Assembly: GCA_029546925.1 (NCBI GenBank) | Contig: JAKPQM010000140.1 | Location: 1 to 64,000, forward strand | Reading direction: 5' to 3' | Origin: Actinomycetes bacterium | GTDB lineage: Bacteria; Actinomycetota; Coriobacteriia; Coriobacteriales; Atopobiaceae | Length of the DNA: 64,000 nucleotides | Shown: one piece after another, positions 16,492 to 24,263 of the stretch | Layout of the letters: every line of letters starts with the position of its first letter | How positions within the stretch are numbered: the stretch's first letter is position 1 | Position numbers and translations under genes: made by a program | The notes under the pieces: model-generated | The model's database searches: none | The model's input: the letters and a program-made list of their open reading frames with translations, nothing else | What the model was told of the DNA's origin: nothing

Positions 16492-19002
16492 ATGGACGCA
16501 TCACCAAGAAGAATAGTCGAGCTCATGACTGCGGCAGGCACGCGCTTCGTCGTGCCGGTCTTCCAGAGGCCCTACTCTTGGGACGAGGGGAACTGCGAGC
16601 AGCTCTGGGAGGACATCCTCTCCGTTGGCCGCGGCACGGGTGCCCCGCACTTCACCGGCTCGGTCGTGTGGATCCAGCACGGAACGATGTCGGCGGGAGG
16701 CATTACCCCTCTCATGCTCATCGACGGCCAGCAGCGCATCACCACCATCACGCTGCTCGTCATCGCGCTCGCCCGCTACGCCAAGGAACATCCCGAGCAG
16801 CAGCTCGCCTTCTCCTTCAGGGAGATCATTGGGCGCGGCTACCTGGTGGACGAGTACAAGTCCGGCGACGACCGCTACAAGCTCTCACTCTCGCAGGGCG
16901 ACCGCACCACCCTGCGCACGCTGGAGGACAACCTCGAGAACGATGACGTCGAGGTCGACCAGGGCTCCGAGCGTCTTCTGTCCAACCTCGCGTTCTTCGA
17001 GGGGCTGGTGGCAGGTATCGATGACCCCAACGTGGTCTGGGCGGGCATCCAACGCCTCGAGGTGGTCTCCATATCGCTCACCCAGGGCCAGGACAACCCG
17101 CAGCTCATCTTCGAGTCCATGAACTCCACGGGCAAGGACCTCTCCTCGGCCGACCTCATCCGCAACTTCGTCCTCATGGGCCATCCCAAGCAGGACGAGC
17201 TCTACCAGACGTACTGGCGTCCCATCGAGACGGCGCTCGGCGCATCGACCTACGATTTCGTCTTCGACGAGTTCGTGCGCGACTGGCTGACCGTGCTCTA
17301 CGCCCCGGAGCCGCTCACGCGTCGCGACGTGTACCAGGCCTTCAAGCGCCACTTCGAGTCGCAGGGGTATGGCCGCACTGCGCCGGTTGAGAACCTCCTC
17401 AAGGAGCTCCGCCGCTTCGCCTGCTACTACGCCGACATCACAGGTGGGCGCTCAGACGACCCTGACATGGGCAGACTCTTGGTGCGGATCCGCCGTCTGG
17501 ACATCTCGGTCGTCAACCCGCTGCTCATGAGCACGCTCGACGACTTCGACCACCATGCCTTCGACCGCGACGGACTCCTCTCCATGCTCTCCACGGTGGA
17601 GAGCTACCTCTTCCGACGCACGGTCTGCGACTGCCCCACCAACAGCCTGCAGAAGTTCTTCTCCTCGCTCATCGGTCGCCTCGACCGGGTGCAGGAGGAC
17701 GAGGGCTCCAGCTATGCGGAGGCCTTCGAGGCGTTCCTGCTCAACGAGGCGGGCACCGCCAGGCGCTTCCCGACCGACGCTGAGTTCGCGGACAACCTCC
17801 GCACGCGCGACGCTTACCACTTCCGCCGCTCGCTCTACCTGCTCTCGCGCCTGGAGAACAGCTACCACCCCAAGGACGAGCGCGACTTCTCCAGCGGCAC
17901 CTACACCATCGAGCACATCATGCCGCAGAACGCCCGCGCGCATGGGGAGTGGCTCGCGATGCTGGGCGACGTGGACGACGAGGGCTTCGAGCACCTCGTG
18001 CACAACATTGGAAACCTCACGCTCACCGCCTACAACTCCGAGCTCTCGGACGGCACCTTCGCCGAGAAGAGGTCTCGCGCCGTGGGAGGCTACGACGTGG
18101 AGTGGGTCGCCATATCCTCCGAGCTCAGGGACGCGGACGAGTGGACGCCCGGCTCGATTGCTTCGCGCGCCGAGCGGCTGGTCAGGAGGGCCGTCGAGAC
18201 TTGGCCCATCCCAAAGATGGACGAGGCCGCACAGAAAGCCTTTCGGCCCGAGAAGAAGGGCGACTCGCAGCGCAAGACCGTCACCTTCAGGGACCTCTTC
18301 AATGCGGGCCTGCTCAAGGAGGACGACGTCCTGGAGAGCTGCCACCCGCGCTGGGAGGGGAAGGCGACCGTCACGGCTGATGGATCCATCTTGCTCCCCA
18401 ACGGCGAGGAGTTCTCGAGCCCGTCGCCCGCGCTCGTGAGGCTGTTCTCCCTGCAGGGGTCGTCGCTGACCGCCGCGAACGGCTGGTGGTACATGGGGCT
18501 CGCCGACGGCCCGAGGCTCCACGAGCTGCGCTCCCAGCTGCAGGAGACCAAGGCAGAGAACGAGCGACAGCGCTTCAGACTCGCATTCTGGGATGGCTAC
18601 TACGAGCTCTGCGCAGAGTCCCAAGCATTCGTCGAGGCGTTCGGCGACCCGACTGCTAGGATGCAGAACCCGGACTGGTGGGCATCCTTCGGCATCGGCC
18701 TTGGGAACTGCCATCTGGAGAACCGCGCAGGCAAACGCGACCGGTATGCCGACGCAGGCATCTACTTTCCCTCCGGCGATGGGTACGGGGCACTCTACGC
18801 TCGGAAGACGGAGGTCGAGGCTGCGCTCGCGGACGGAGGAGCGACATTCATATGGTCTGAGCCGGACGCTTACACGAAGTACCGGGCACTGTGGCTGCGC
18901 CGCACCTTCGACTATGACTCCCAAGACTGGACCGAGGCCCAGGAGTGGATGCGCGACACGCTGCTGAAGTTCAGGGGCGTAGCATTGGAGGTGTTCTCCT
19001 AG
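16492..19002 (+). CDS. GmrSD-type (DUF262/DUF1524) modification-dependent restriction enzyme with RAMA and DUF4268
   Basis: An 836-residue single-chain type IV restriction enzyme. Residues 1-250 are the DUF262/GmrS ParB-like NTPase domain with DGQQR (78-82) and FESMNSTGKDLSSADLIRN. The DUF1524/GmrD His-Me nuclease motif is IEHIMPQ (His475) followed by HNIGNLTLTAYN near 507-513. A RAMA-like domain (about 600-665: LFNAGLLKEDDVLE, GKATVTADGSILLPNGEEFS, AANGWWYMG) and a C-terminal DUF4268 domain (about 685-836) follow. Enzymes of this type cleave DNA with modified bases such as glucosylated hydroxymethylcytosine; RAMA may read the modification. ATG 16492 follows AGAGAGGTACCCC. It is very GC-rich, 30 bp after HerA and 1 bp before the next gene. 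Confidence 0.9.
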   Translation: MDASPRRIVELMTAAGTRFVVPVFQRPYSWDEGNCEQLWEDILSVGRGTGAPHFTGSVVWIQHGTMSAGGITPLMLIDGQQRITTITLLVIALARYAKEHPEQQLAFSFREIIGRGYLVDEYKSGDDRYKLSLSQGDRTTLRTLEDNLENDDVEVDQGSERLLSNLAFFEGLVAGIDDPNVVWAGIQRLEVVSISLTQGQDNPQLIFESMNSTGKDLSSADLIRNFVLMGHPKQDELYQTYWRPIETALGASTYDFVFDEFVRDWLTVLYAPEPLTRRDVYQAFKRHFESQGYGRTAPVENLLKELRRFACYYADITGGRSDDPDMGRLLVRIRRLDISVVNPLLMSTLDDFDHHAFDRDGLLSMLSTVESYLFRRTVCDCPTNSLQKFFSSLIGRLDRVQEDEGSSYAEAFEAFLLNEAGTARRFPTDAEFADNLRTRDAYHFRRSLYLLSRLENSYHPKDERDFSSGTYTIEHIMPQNARAHGEWLAMLGDVDDEGFEHLVHNIGNLTLTAYNSELSDGTFAEKRSRAVGGYDVEWVAISSELRDADEWTPGSIASRAERLVRRAVETWPIPKMDEAAQKAFRPEKKGDSQRKTVTFRDLFNAGLLKEDDVLESCHPRWEGKATVTADGSILLPNGEEFSSPSPALVRLFSLQGSSLTAANGWWYMGLADGPRLHELRSQLQETKAENERQRFRLAFWDGYYELCAESQAFVEAFGDPTARMQNPDWWASFGIGLGNCHLENRAGKRDRYADAGIYFPSGDGYGALYARKTEVEAALADGGATFIWSEPDAYTKYRALWLRRTFDYDSQDWTEAQEWMRDTLLKFRGVALEVFS

Positions 19003-19003
19003 C

Positions 19004-20263
19004 ATGGGGCGCTATCGTTCGCTGTTTTGGGAGAAGAACCTCTCTCAGGTGCTTTCGCTCAGGCTTCGCGATATGCACGACGAAATCGACTCGCTCACCG
19101 ACGACGAGGTCCTAGCAAACGACATCGAGCTGCTTGTCGGTAACTACTGCGTCAAGTTCGAGATGGAGCCGCTCGTCATCATGGACGAGGATGTGACCAA
19201 AAGGACCCTGAGGCGCTCGCGCGTTACCATCACCGACAGGTTTCGCTACAACATCAGTGGCCCGACAGAGGTCGATGGATTCGAGGCGACATTCGCCTTC
19301 CCGTTCAGCGGCGACGCCAGCCTGTTCGAATGTCAAGCCTCGACGTATTCGATTTCCGGCTATCCGGATGCAGTGGTCCGAAAAGGCTTCGTCTGCCTCT
19401 CGTATGCATACCCGATTGCCGAGCTGAAGGGCAATGGGGCGGAGGACAAGTTTCTGAACAGGGCTAACGGAGACCTGGAGGACCTCAGGCGCGGCGCGGG
19501 ATACGTCAACTCCGACATCGAGAAATTCAATGCATCCATCCCCGGATGGGTGGAGAAGTGGGTGACCGAGCGTCGAGACAAGGCATCCCTGTTCGGGCGG
19601 CTGTCGCAAGCCATGGAGATACCGGTAAAGCCGTCCGAATACCACAGCCATGCCGTGCGGATGGAGCGCAGGATAAAGCCAATCGCCCATTCCTACGGGC
19701 GCGAGGATTCCTGGCAAATCTCGGAGGCCCAGTACGAGGATATCCTGACGGTGATGAAGCACATGTCCTCGACCTTTGAGCGCACCCCCAGCACCTACTC
19801 CAGCTTCCGTGAGGAGGGCTTCAGGAACGTGCTTCTGGCGGGACTCAACGTGGACTTCCATGGCGAGGCGGGACTCAACGTGGACTTCCATGGCGAGGCG
19901 GGAGGCGAGTGCTTCAGGGGCAATGGTAAGACCGACATATGCATTGAGCAGGAGAACAGGGCAGCCTTTGTCGCAGAGTGCAAGATATGGAAGGGTCCCT
20001 CTCAGGTTCAGAAGGCAATACGCCAGCTCGATGGCTACATTACGTGGCGTGACTGCAAAACGGCACTGATCTTCTTCTCGAGGAACACGGACTTCGGTAA
20101 CGTGGTGGACTCAATGAGAACTGCACTGGAGGCGAGCGAACTCATCCGGAGTGTGCATACAAAGGATCGAAACGAGTTCGACTGCACGTTTGCCTCGGAG
20201 ACGAACGTTGGGCAGCTGGTGAGGATGAGGGTCTTTTTATTCGACGTGCATGCAAGGCCGTAG
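19004..20263 (+). CDS. unknown protein with C-terminal PD-(D/E)XK-like nuclease domain
   Basis: A 419-residue protein. The N-terminal 270 residues form a conserved but functionally unassigned module starting MGRYRSLFWEKN. The C-terminal part has the nuclease-like sequence FRGNGKTDICI, AAFVAECKIWKG (ECK catalytic triad element), AIRQLDGYITWRDCKTALIF, which matches a widespread family of uncharacterised proteins found near restriction genes. Asp of KTD, Glu and Lys of ECK would bind metal. ATG 19004 is one base after the stop of the GmrSD-type gene, so the two are translationally coupled. A perfect 30-bp tandem duplication at 19841-19900 inserts ten residues (GLNVDFHGEA twice) just before the nuclease core; activity may be altered. 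Confidence 0.75.
   Translation: MGRYRSLFWEKNLSQVLSLRLRDMHDEIDSLTDDEVLANDIELLVGNYCVKFEMEPLVIMDEDVTKRTLRRSRVTITDRFRYNISGPTEVDGFEATFAFPFSGDASLFECQASTYSISGYPDAVVRKGFVCLSYAYPIAELKGNGAEDKFLNRANGDLEDLRRGAGYVNSDIEKFNASIPGWVEKWVTERRDKASLFGRLSQAMEIPVKPSEYHSHAVRMERRIKPIAHSYGREDSWQISEAQYEDILTVMKHMSSTFERTPSTYSSFREEGFRNVLLAGLNVDFHGEAGLNVDFHGEAGGECFRGNGKTDICIEQENRAAFVAECKIWKGPSQVQKAIRQLDGYITWRDCKTALIFFSRNTDFGNVVDSMRTALEASELIRSVHTKDRNEFDCTFASETNVGQLVRMRVFLFDVHARP
19841..19900 (+). repeat. perfect 30-bp tandem duplication inside gene 19004-20263
   Basis: Two identical 30-bp units, 19841-19870 and 19871-19900, encode GLNVDFHGEA twice in frame. Perfect identity implies a recent event. Confidence 0.97.
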
Positions 20264-20295
20264 TCTGGGTAGCGGCAAACCTCCCGTCCCCACAA

Positions 20296-20312
20296 GCGTT
20301 AGGGGTGCCTGC
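20296..20312 (+). repeat. module repeat copy 3 (GCGTTAGGGGTGCCTGC)
   Basis: Identical to 3601-3617 and embedded in about 60 bp of near-identical flanking sequence. It pairs with 20872-20888 around the gene 20456-20752. Confidence 0.8.
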
Positions 20313-20455
20313 GCGTGCGGGACGGGCGGCGGAGAGGCTTGGCCTCCGCTGCGGCGCGGCCCCGGACTCGTGACCTTACGGTACCTGACCTGCACAAATC
20401 TCACACAAAAGGGAGCGCTCCCGACGCGCGGTATGTGCGCACATGGCTACGACTG

Positions 20456-20752
20456 CTACGCCCCGCGCACGTGGTGGACGCGCACGCGCGGCTCCGTGGC
20501 GCTCATGCACACACCCACGACGTCGAAGCGCAGCCGCTCTGGCAGCTCGCCCTCGGTGAGCAGGTCGCCCTCGCGGCAGGCGAGGACGTCGGCGTAGGGC
20601 GTCTCCTCGAAGTGCGTGAAGCCCACGTGAGACAGGGCCTCGCGGGCGAGCTCCGCGCAGTCGGCGAGGTAGTCCCCCGTGACGCGGGTGGACGCGTCCC
20701 AGCGCTGGCAGGTCATTGAGGTCGGCTCGATGGCGGCGGCGGTCTCGGTCAT
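20456..20752 (-). CDS. unknown protein of duplicated element module, copy 2
   Basis: A 98-residue paralogue of 3772-4200. The two share VTGDYLADCAELAREALSHV, then GFTHFEETPYADVLACREGD and the end PERLRFDVVGVC with RVRVHHVRGA. The middle 45 residues of copy 1 are missing here, cleanly and in frame, so either copy 1 gained or copy 2 lost a segment. The start at 20752 follows GAAAGGAGAACGCA; the open frame continues to 21148 but that part is shadow. The divergent partner gene (21129-21458) is a pseudogene here, so the protein may act alone or the module may be non-functional. Confidence 0.75.
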   Translation of the reverse strand: MTETAAAIEPTSMTCQRWDASTRVTGDYLADCAELAREALSHVGFTHFEETPYADVLACREGDLLTEGELPERLRFDVVGVCMSATEPRVRVHHVRGA

Positions 20753-20871
20753 TGCGTTCTCCTTTCGGACGGGTGAGGGTCGGCCTTTCCTCCCCTCGGT
20801 TGCCGCCATGAGGGCTCGGGCGGGGCGCGGCTCCCTCCCGAGCCCGCCGGAGCGTCTGGCGGAGCGGGCGG

Positions 20872-20888
20872 GCGCTAGGGGTGCCTGC
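20872..20888 (+). repeat. module repeat copy 4 (GCGCTAGGGGTGCCTGC)
   Basis: Identical to 4346-4362, in the divergent intergenic region of module 2. The spacing between inner and outer copy is 576 bp here and 745 bp in module 1. Confidence 0.8.
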
Positions 20889-21128
20889 CCGCCCGCGCAG
20901 CCTGTGCCACGCTGGCGGGGACCGAGGGGCCTGGGGCTTCCCTCGCGGCTCGTACTAGCCGGGTTTTCGACGGTGCAGCGAGGATAGGGGATCGGCACAA
21001 ATCCTTGGTACAGCCGGGGTGTCGGAAATCCAGAGTTCCGGCCCGCTTGCGGGCCGCGCCCACGCAGGGGCATGGCCGTAGAGCAATACAATGCCTTATC
21101 GGTTGCTTCCCGGACGTGGAGGTTCGAC

Positions 21129-21458
21129 ATGGCCGCGACGCAGTACATGGGTGAGATGGCCTACTAGCGCGATATCGAGGAGACGGTGGGGTGGTTCGTC
21201 GGCCACGCGATACCGGGCCCGGCTCCCGGCTGGGAGGCCCGACCCTGGCGCATAGAGGAGATGGTCCGCACCGAGGGCCGTGGGTTCTGGTGGAGGGTCG
21301 CGGTGGACATCCCCACGTCGGTCAGGGACATGGAGTGCTGGCTCTCCTTCAGGCTCGTCGAGCCCGGCGGCGCGTCGCGGGTCGTATCGAGGGCCTTGGC
21401 CTGCTGTAGAATGGATGCTGGCCATACGTTTGGGAAGATGGAGTCACGTGGGTGCTGA
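21129..21458 (+). pseudogene. decayed copy of gene 4602-4970
   Basis: ATG 21129 with AGGTTCGAC upstream is followed after 12 codons by TAG (21165-21167). The same frame then continues RDIEETVGWFV, PGPAPGWEARPW, GFWWRVAVDIPTSVRD and CWLSFRLVEPGG, aligned to the intact paralogue. After VEPGG similarity ends, so the acidic C-terminus is gone as well. The pseudogene occupies the same divergent place relative to 20456-20752 as the intact gene does to 3772-4200. Confidence 0.85.
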
Positions 21459-22913
21459 CGTTGACATCGCGCTGCTTGTGGAGGAGCTTTGCCGCCACGA
21501 CGCCGAGACTGAGTGGATTGAGTTCAAGACGAACAACTCGAACCCGAGATGATCGGCCAAAGGATCAGCGCGCTGGCCAACTCCGCCTGCAAGCTGGGCG
21601 TCCCGACGGCATACATGGTCTGGGGAGTCGACGACGAGACGCACGAGGTGGTTGGCAGCTCGTTCCGATACAAGCTCGAGAAGAGGGGTAACGAGGAGCT
21701 CGAGAACTGGCTCCACCACCAGCTGACGGACAACGCCTCCTTCGAGTTCGCGGAGGACGAGATTGGTGGCATGCACGTCACCGTGCTCATGGTCCATGCG
21801 GCCTTCTACCATACGGTCGACTTCGAGCGGGTCCCATACATTCGGGTGGGGAGCTACACCAAGAAGCTGAGGGAGTACCCCGCCATTGAGTCCGAGGTGT
21901 GAGACCGCATCACCAAGTCCGACTTCGAGAGCGTCACGGCCAAAGGGGGCCTGTCCCTTCCGGACGCGCTCTCACTGCTCGACTTTCCGAAGTACTTCGA
22001 CCTGCTCGGGGCACCGATGTCGCAGTCGCGGGACGAGGTGGCCCACTACCTCTGCGACGACGAGATCCTCTTTCGCCAGAATGACGGTCGCTACGCGGTG
22101 ACGAACCTCGGCGCGCTCCTGCTCGTCAAGCACCTCAGGGACTTCCCTTCGGTCGCACGAAAGGCGCTGAGGCTCGTCCAGTACGAGGGCCGGGGGCGCA
22201 CCGAGATGCTGAGGAGCAGAGACTACGAGGGGGGCTACGCCGTCGAGTTCGAGGCCGCCGTTGAGATGATTATGGCGCTTACACCCGCGAGGGAGGACAT
22301 CGTCGGTGCCGTGAGGACGCAGACGACCGCCTACCCCGAGAGGGCGGTCCGCGAGATCCTTGCCAACGCGCTCATCCACCAAGACCTCGCGATAACCGGC
22401 AGCGGCCCCGTCGTCGAGGTGTTCTCCGACAGGGTCGACTTCACCAATCCGGGAACCTCGCTGGTCGATCTCATGCGCTTGGTCGACAATCCTCCAAAGT
22501 CGAGGAACCAGCGACTCGCGAGCCTCATGAGGCGCTTCCGCTTCTGCGAGGAGCTCGGCACCGGCTGGGACAGGATCATCTCCTCGTGCGAGGCGTCGTA
22601 CCTCCCCGCGCCGAAGGCCGTCGAGTACGAGGAGGCGGGCGACAGCGTGCGGATTTCCCTCATGTCCTACGTGCCCTACCGCTCGATGGACTCGTGGGAC
22701 CGCATCATGGCCTGCTACTGGCATGCCTGCATCTGCCTCACGAACGGCGACGTCATGACCAACCAGTCGCTGCGCTCGCGCTTCGGCGAGGGAGGCCCCA
22801 GCCCCTCGACCGTCTCAAAGCTGCTGTCGGCGGCGGTCGAGGCCGGTCTGATCAGGCCCGTTGACCCGACGACCGCCCCACGGTACATGCGCTACGTGCC
22901 CTCTTGGGCGTAG
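21448..22913 (+). pseudogene. broken Schlafen/AlbA-2 domain ATP-binding protein
   Basis: Frame 1 from GTG 21448 reads ADVDIALLVEELCRHDAETE then WIEFKTNNSNP, the start of AlbA_2/Schlafen proteins. One base is missing near 21546 (CCCGAGATG for CCGGAGATG), and the sequence continues in the next frame as MIGQRISALANSACKLGVPT and AYMVWGVDDETHEVVG. A TGA at 21900-21902 stands where the frame would otherwise continue DRITKSDFESV, and the rest includes YPERAVREILANALIHQDLA and FTNPGTSLVD (GHKL-like ATP-binding part) with a winged helix at the end. Such proteins are transcription or RNA-associated factors and appear in defence islands. Two independent lesions make it a pseudogene. Confidence 0.85.
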
Positions 22914-22917
22914 GCCT

Positions 22918-23176
22918 AACTTTCCCGCAACTTTCCCCAGCGCGTCACCGTCTCGGGTTTCCGCAGGTAGATGATCCGACGAGCGCGGATTTCAACTTTC
23001 CCGCAACTTTCCTGACCGCGGGCAGCGCCGCGGTACGGTCTGCCGCAGGCTCCGGGAGGCTAACTTTCCCGTAACTTTCCTCGGCAATCAGGCCATACAA
23101 GATGTTGTGCCATGGTGCATGAAGAATGAATCAAGACACAAAACGTGGGGCTATTTCAACTTTCCCTCGACATTCC
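22918..23176. repeat. four irregularly spaced 19-bp repeats AACTTTCCCGCAACTTTCC
   Basis: Copies start at 22918 and 22994 (identical), 23062 (one change, GT for GC) and 23158 (diverged in its second half: CGACATTCC). Each is itself a doubled AACTTTCC separated by two or three bases. Spacings are 76, 68 and 96 bp. The block lies between the Schlafen-like pseudogene and the excisionase pseudogene, and no gene is visible between them. The pattern suits integrase or excisionase arm sites, replication iterons or an operator array. Confidence 0.85.
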
Positions 23177-23203
23177 GGACGTCCCCTGCACGGCCGTCGG
23201 CGT

Positions 23204-23431
23204 CTAGGGCAGGCAGCCCTTCTTCCTGAGCTCCTGGTGCACCGTGAGCCTGTGCACGCGGATGCTGCGGCCCGCTTAGATGTGGGGAAGCGCCGCGCAT
23301 ATCTCGTACGATTTGCTCTTGCCCACGCCGAACACCTCTGCGATGTCCTTGGGCGAGAGCCACTCGGGCCTGTCCGTAAGGGGCGAGCTGTCCTTGAGCG
23401 AGCTTATCTTCGTAGACTGCTGTGCTGCCAT
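23204..23431 (-). pseudogene. excisionase-like gene with nonsense codon
   Basis: From ATG 23431 (after GACAGGAGGAGGCGGC) the product RPEWLSPKDIAEVFGVGKSK, SYEICAALPHI closely follows the intact paralogue 8563-8787. At codon 52 a TAA (plus-strand TTA at 23276-23278) replaces the conserved Tyr of HIYVGR, then AGRSIRVHRLTVHQELRKKG continues in frame to the natural end. Truncation removes the wing, so DNA binding would fail. Confidence 0.9.
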
Positions 23432-23454
23432 GGCCGCCTCCTCCTGTCGGCTGG

Positions 23455-23946
23455 CAGCAGCGCCCCGATCTCGACCGCGTAGGATAGGGCCTGCTTCAGG
23501 AGCCGGTGGTCCTTGACCACGGAGTCCGAGCAGAGCCCGTCCTCGTTCAGGAGCTTGTCCTGCCAGTTGAGGATCATCTCACCGGCGAGCTTGTCGATCC
23601 TCTTGTCCGAGAGGTGCCTGCTGGCGTGCTCGGCCGACGCCCGGTACCCCGTGGCCGTGGTCCTCTCTATCTGCCCGGAGCTCTCCAGTCCGTCCACGAA
23701 CCTGCGCAAGAAGCCCTCTACGGTCATGTCCTCCTCGGGCAGGGCTGCGAGTCCCTCAGAGCCTTCTGCCTGCGCCGTCCGCTCGAGCTCCTCCTTGATC
23801 TCGCCCGCCCTCCTCCTCGCCGTTCTCTTCGAGGTGGCCTTGAAGCTGCGGGAGACCTCTTTCCACCTGTCCCCGTCCTTGTAGTAGGAGCGCGCCTGCC
23901 ACCTTCTGTCGCCGCGCTCCCTGATGCTCGCGTTCTTTTACTTCAT
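23455..23946 (-). pseudogene. integrase remnant of element B
   Basis: Aligned with the intact integrase 8900-10114: M-K-stop-K-N-A-S-I-R-E, where the third codon TAA (23938-23940) replaces the Tyr codon of MKYSN. The frame then stays open through RRWQARSYYKDGDRWKEVSR, SSGQIERTTATGYRASAEHA and DSVVKDHRLLKQALSYAVEI to about 23455. There it joins sequence directly upstream of the excisionase pseudogene; the entire catalytic domain, including all R-H-R-Y residues, is deleted. Element B therefore cannot excise by itself, but the integrase of element A may act on its ends. Confidence 0.92.
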
Positions 23947-24136
23947 CGCCCGCCCCTTCCGCTCCGACCGGAAGCCTGACCGGAAAATGACCGGGGCTTG
24001 GCTGGAAATGCCGAATCCCTAACGGGCGAGACAATACTCCGTGGAATCGGGGGAGCGGTTGCACCGTCGCAGTTCACAGACCGAATCGGTACTTGACGGC
24101 CAGAATGGGAAGAGCTAGATTTCCGCTTTTACATTG

Positions 24137-24186
24137 TTTCGGGACCGTGAGGCCGCTGGTTCGAATCCAGTCGTCCCGACCAGGAA
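24137..24186 (+). repeat. attachment site copy 2: 3' half of tRNA-Pro(CGG)
   Basis: Identical over 50 bp to 10322-10371. About 40 bp upstream, both copies also share ACTTGACGGCCAGAATGGGAA, a part of the element end. A strong terminator follows at 24193, as expected behind a tRNA gene, so this is probably the right junction with the chromosome. Confidence 0.9.
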
Positions 24187-24192
24187 CCAGCA

Positions 24193-24222
24193 AGCCAGAG
24201 GTGGAGAGCCTCTGGCTTTTTT
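24193..24222 (+). terminator. intrinsic terminator behind tRNA-Pro end
   Basis: AGCCAGAGG pairs perfectly with CCTCTGGCT around a 7-nt loop and is followed by six T. It begins seven bases after the attachment repeat. Confidence 0.9.
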
Positions 24223-24235
24223 CATGGACTTTAGT

Positions 24236-24263
24236 CTATGCGCCGCGTGGATGCGGCGCATAG
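24236..24263. repeat. 11-bp inverted repeat
   Basis: CTATGCGCCGC and GCGGCGCATAG separated by six bases. No T-run follows strongly on the plus strand (AAAACC), so it could act as a terminator for minus-strand transcripts only if a T-tract were present, which it is not; role unknown. Confidence 0.7.

Noticed and set aside
17452-19005. 517-codon minus-strand open frame
   Set aside because: Antisense to the GmrSD-type gene; no motifs, no ribosome-binding site.
21900-21902. UGA read as Trp or selenocysteine in the Schlafen-like gene
   Set aside because: Other genes in the window use UGA as a normal stop, no SECIS-like hairpin is apparent, and a second lesion (frameshift) in the same gene supports simple decay.
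22918-23176. CRISPR array
   Set aside because: Four short, internally repeated units of irregular spacing, with no cas genes and spacers of 49-77 bp, do not fit CRISPR.
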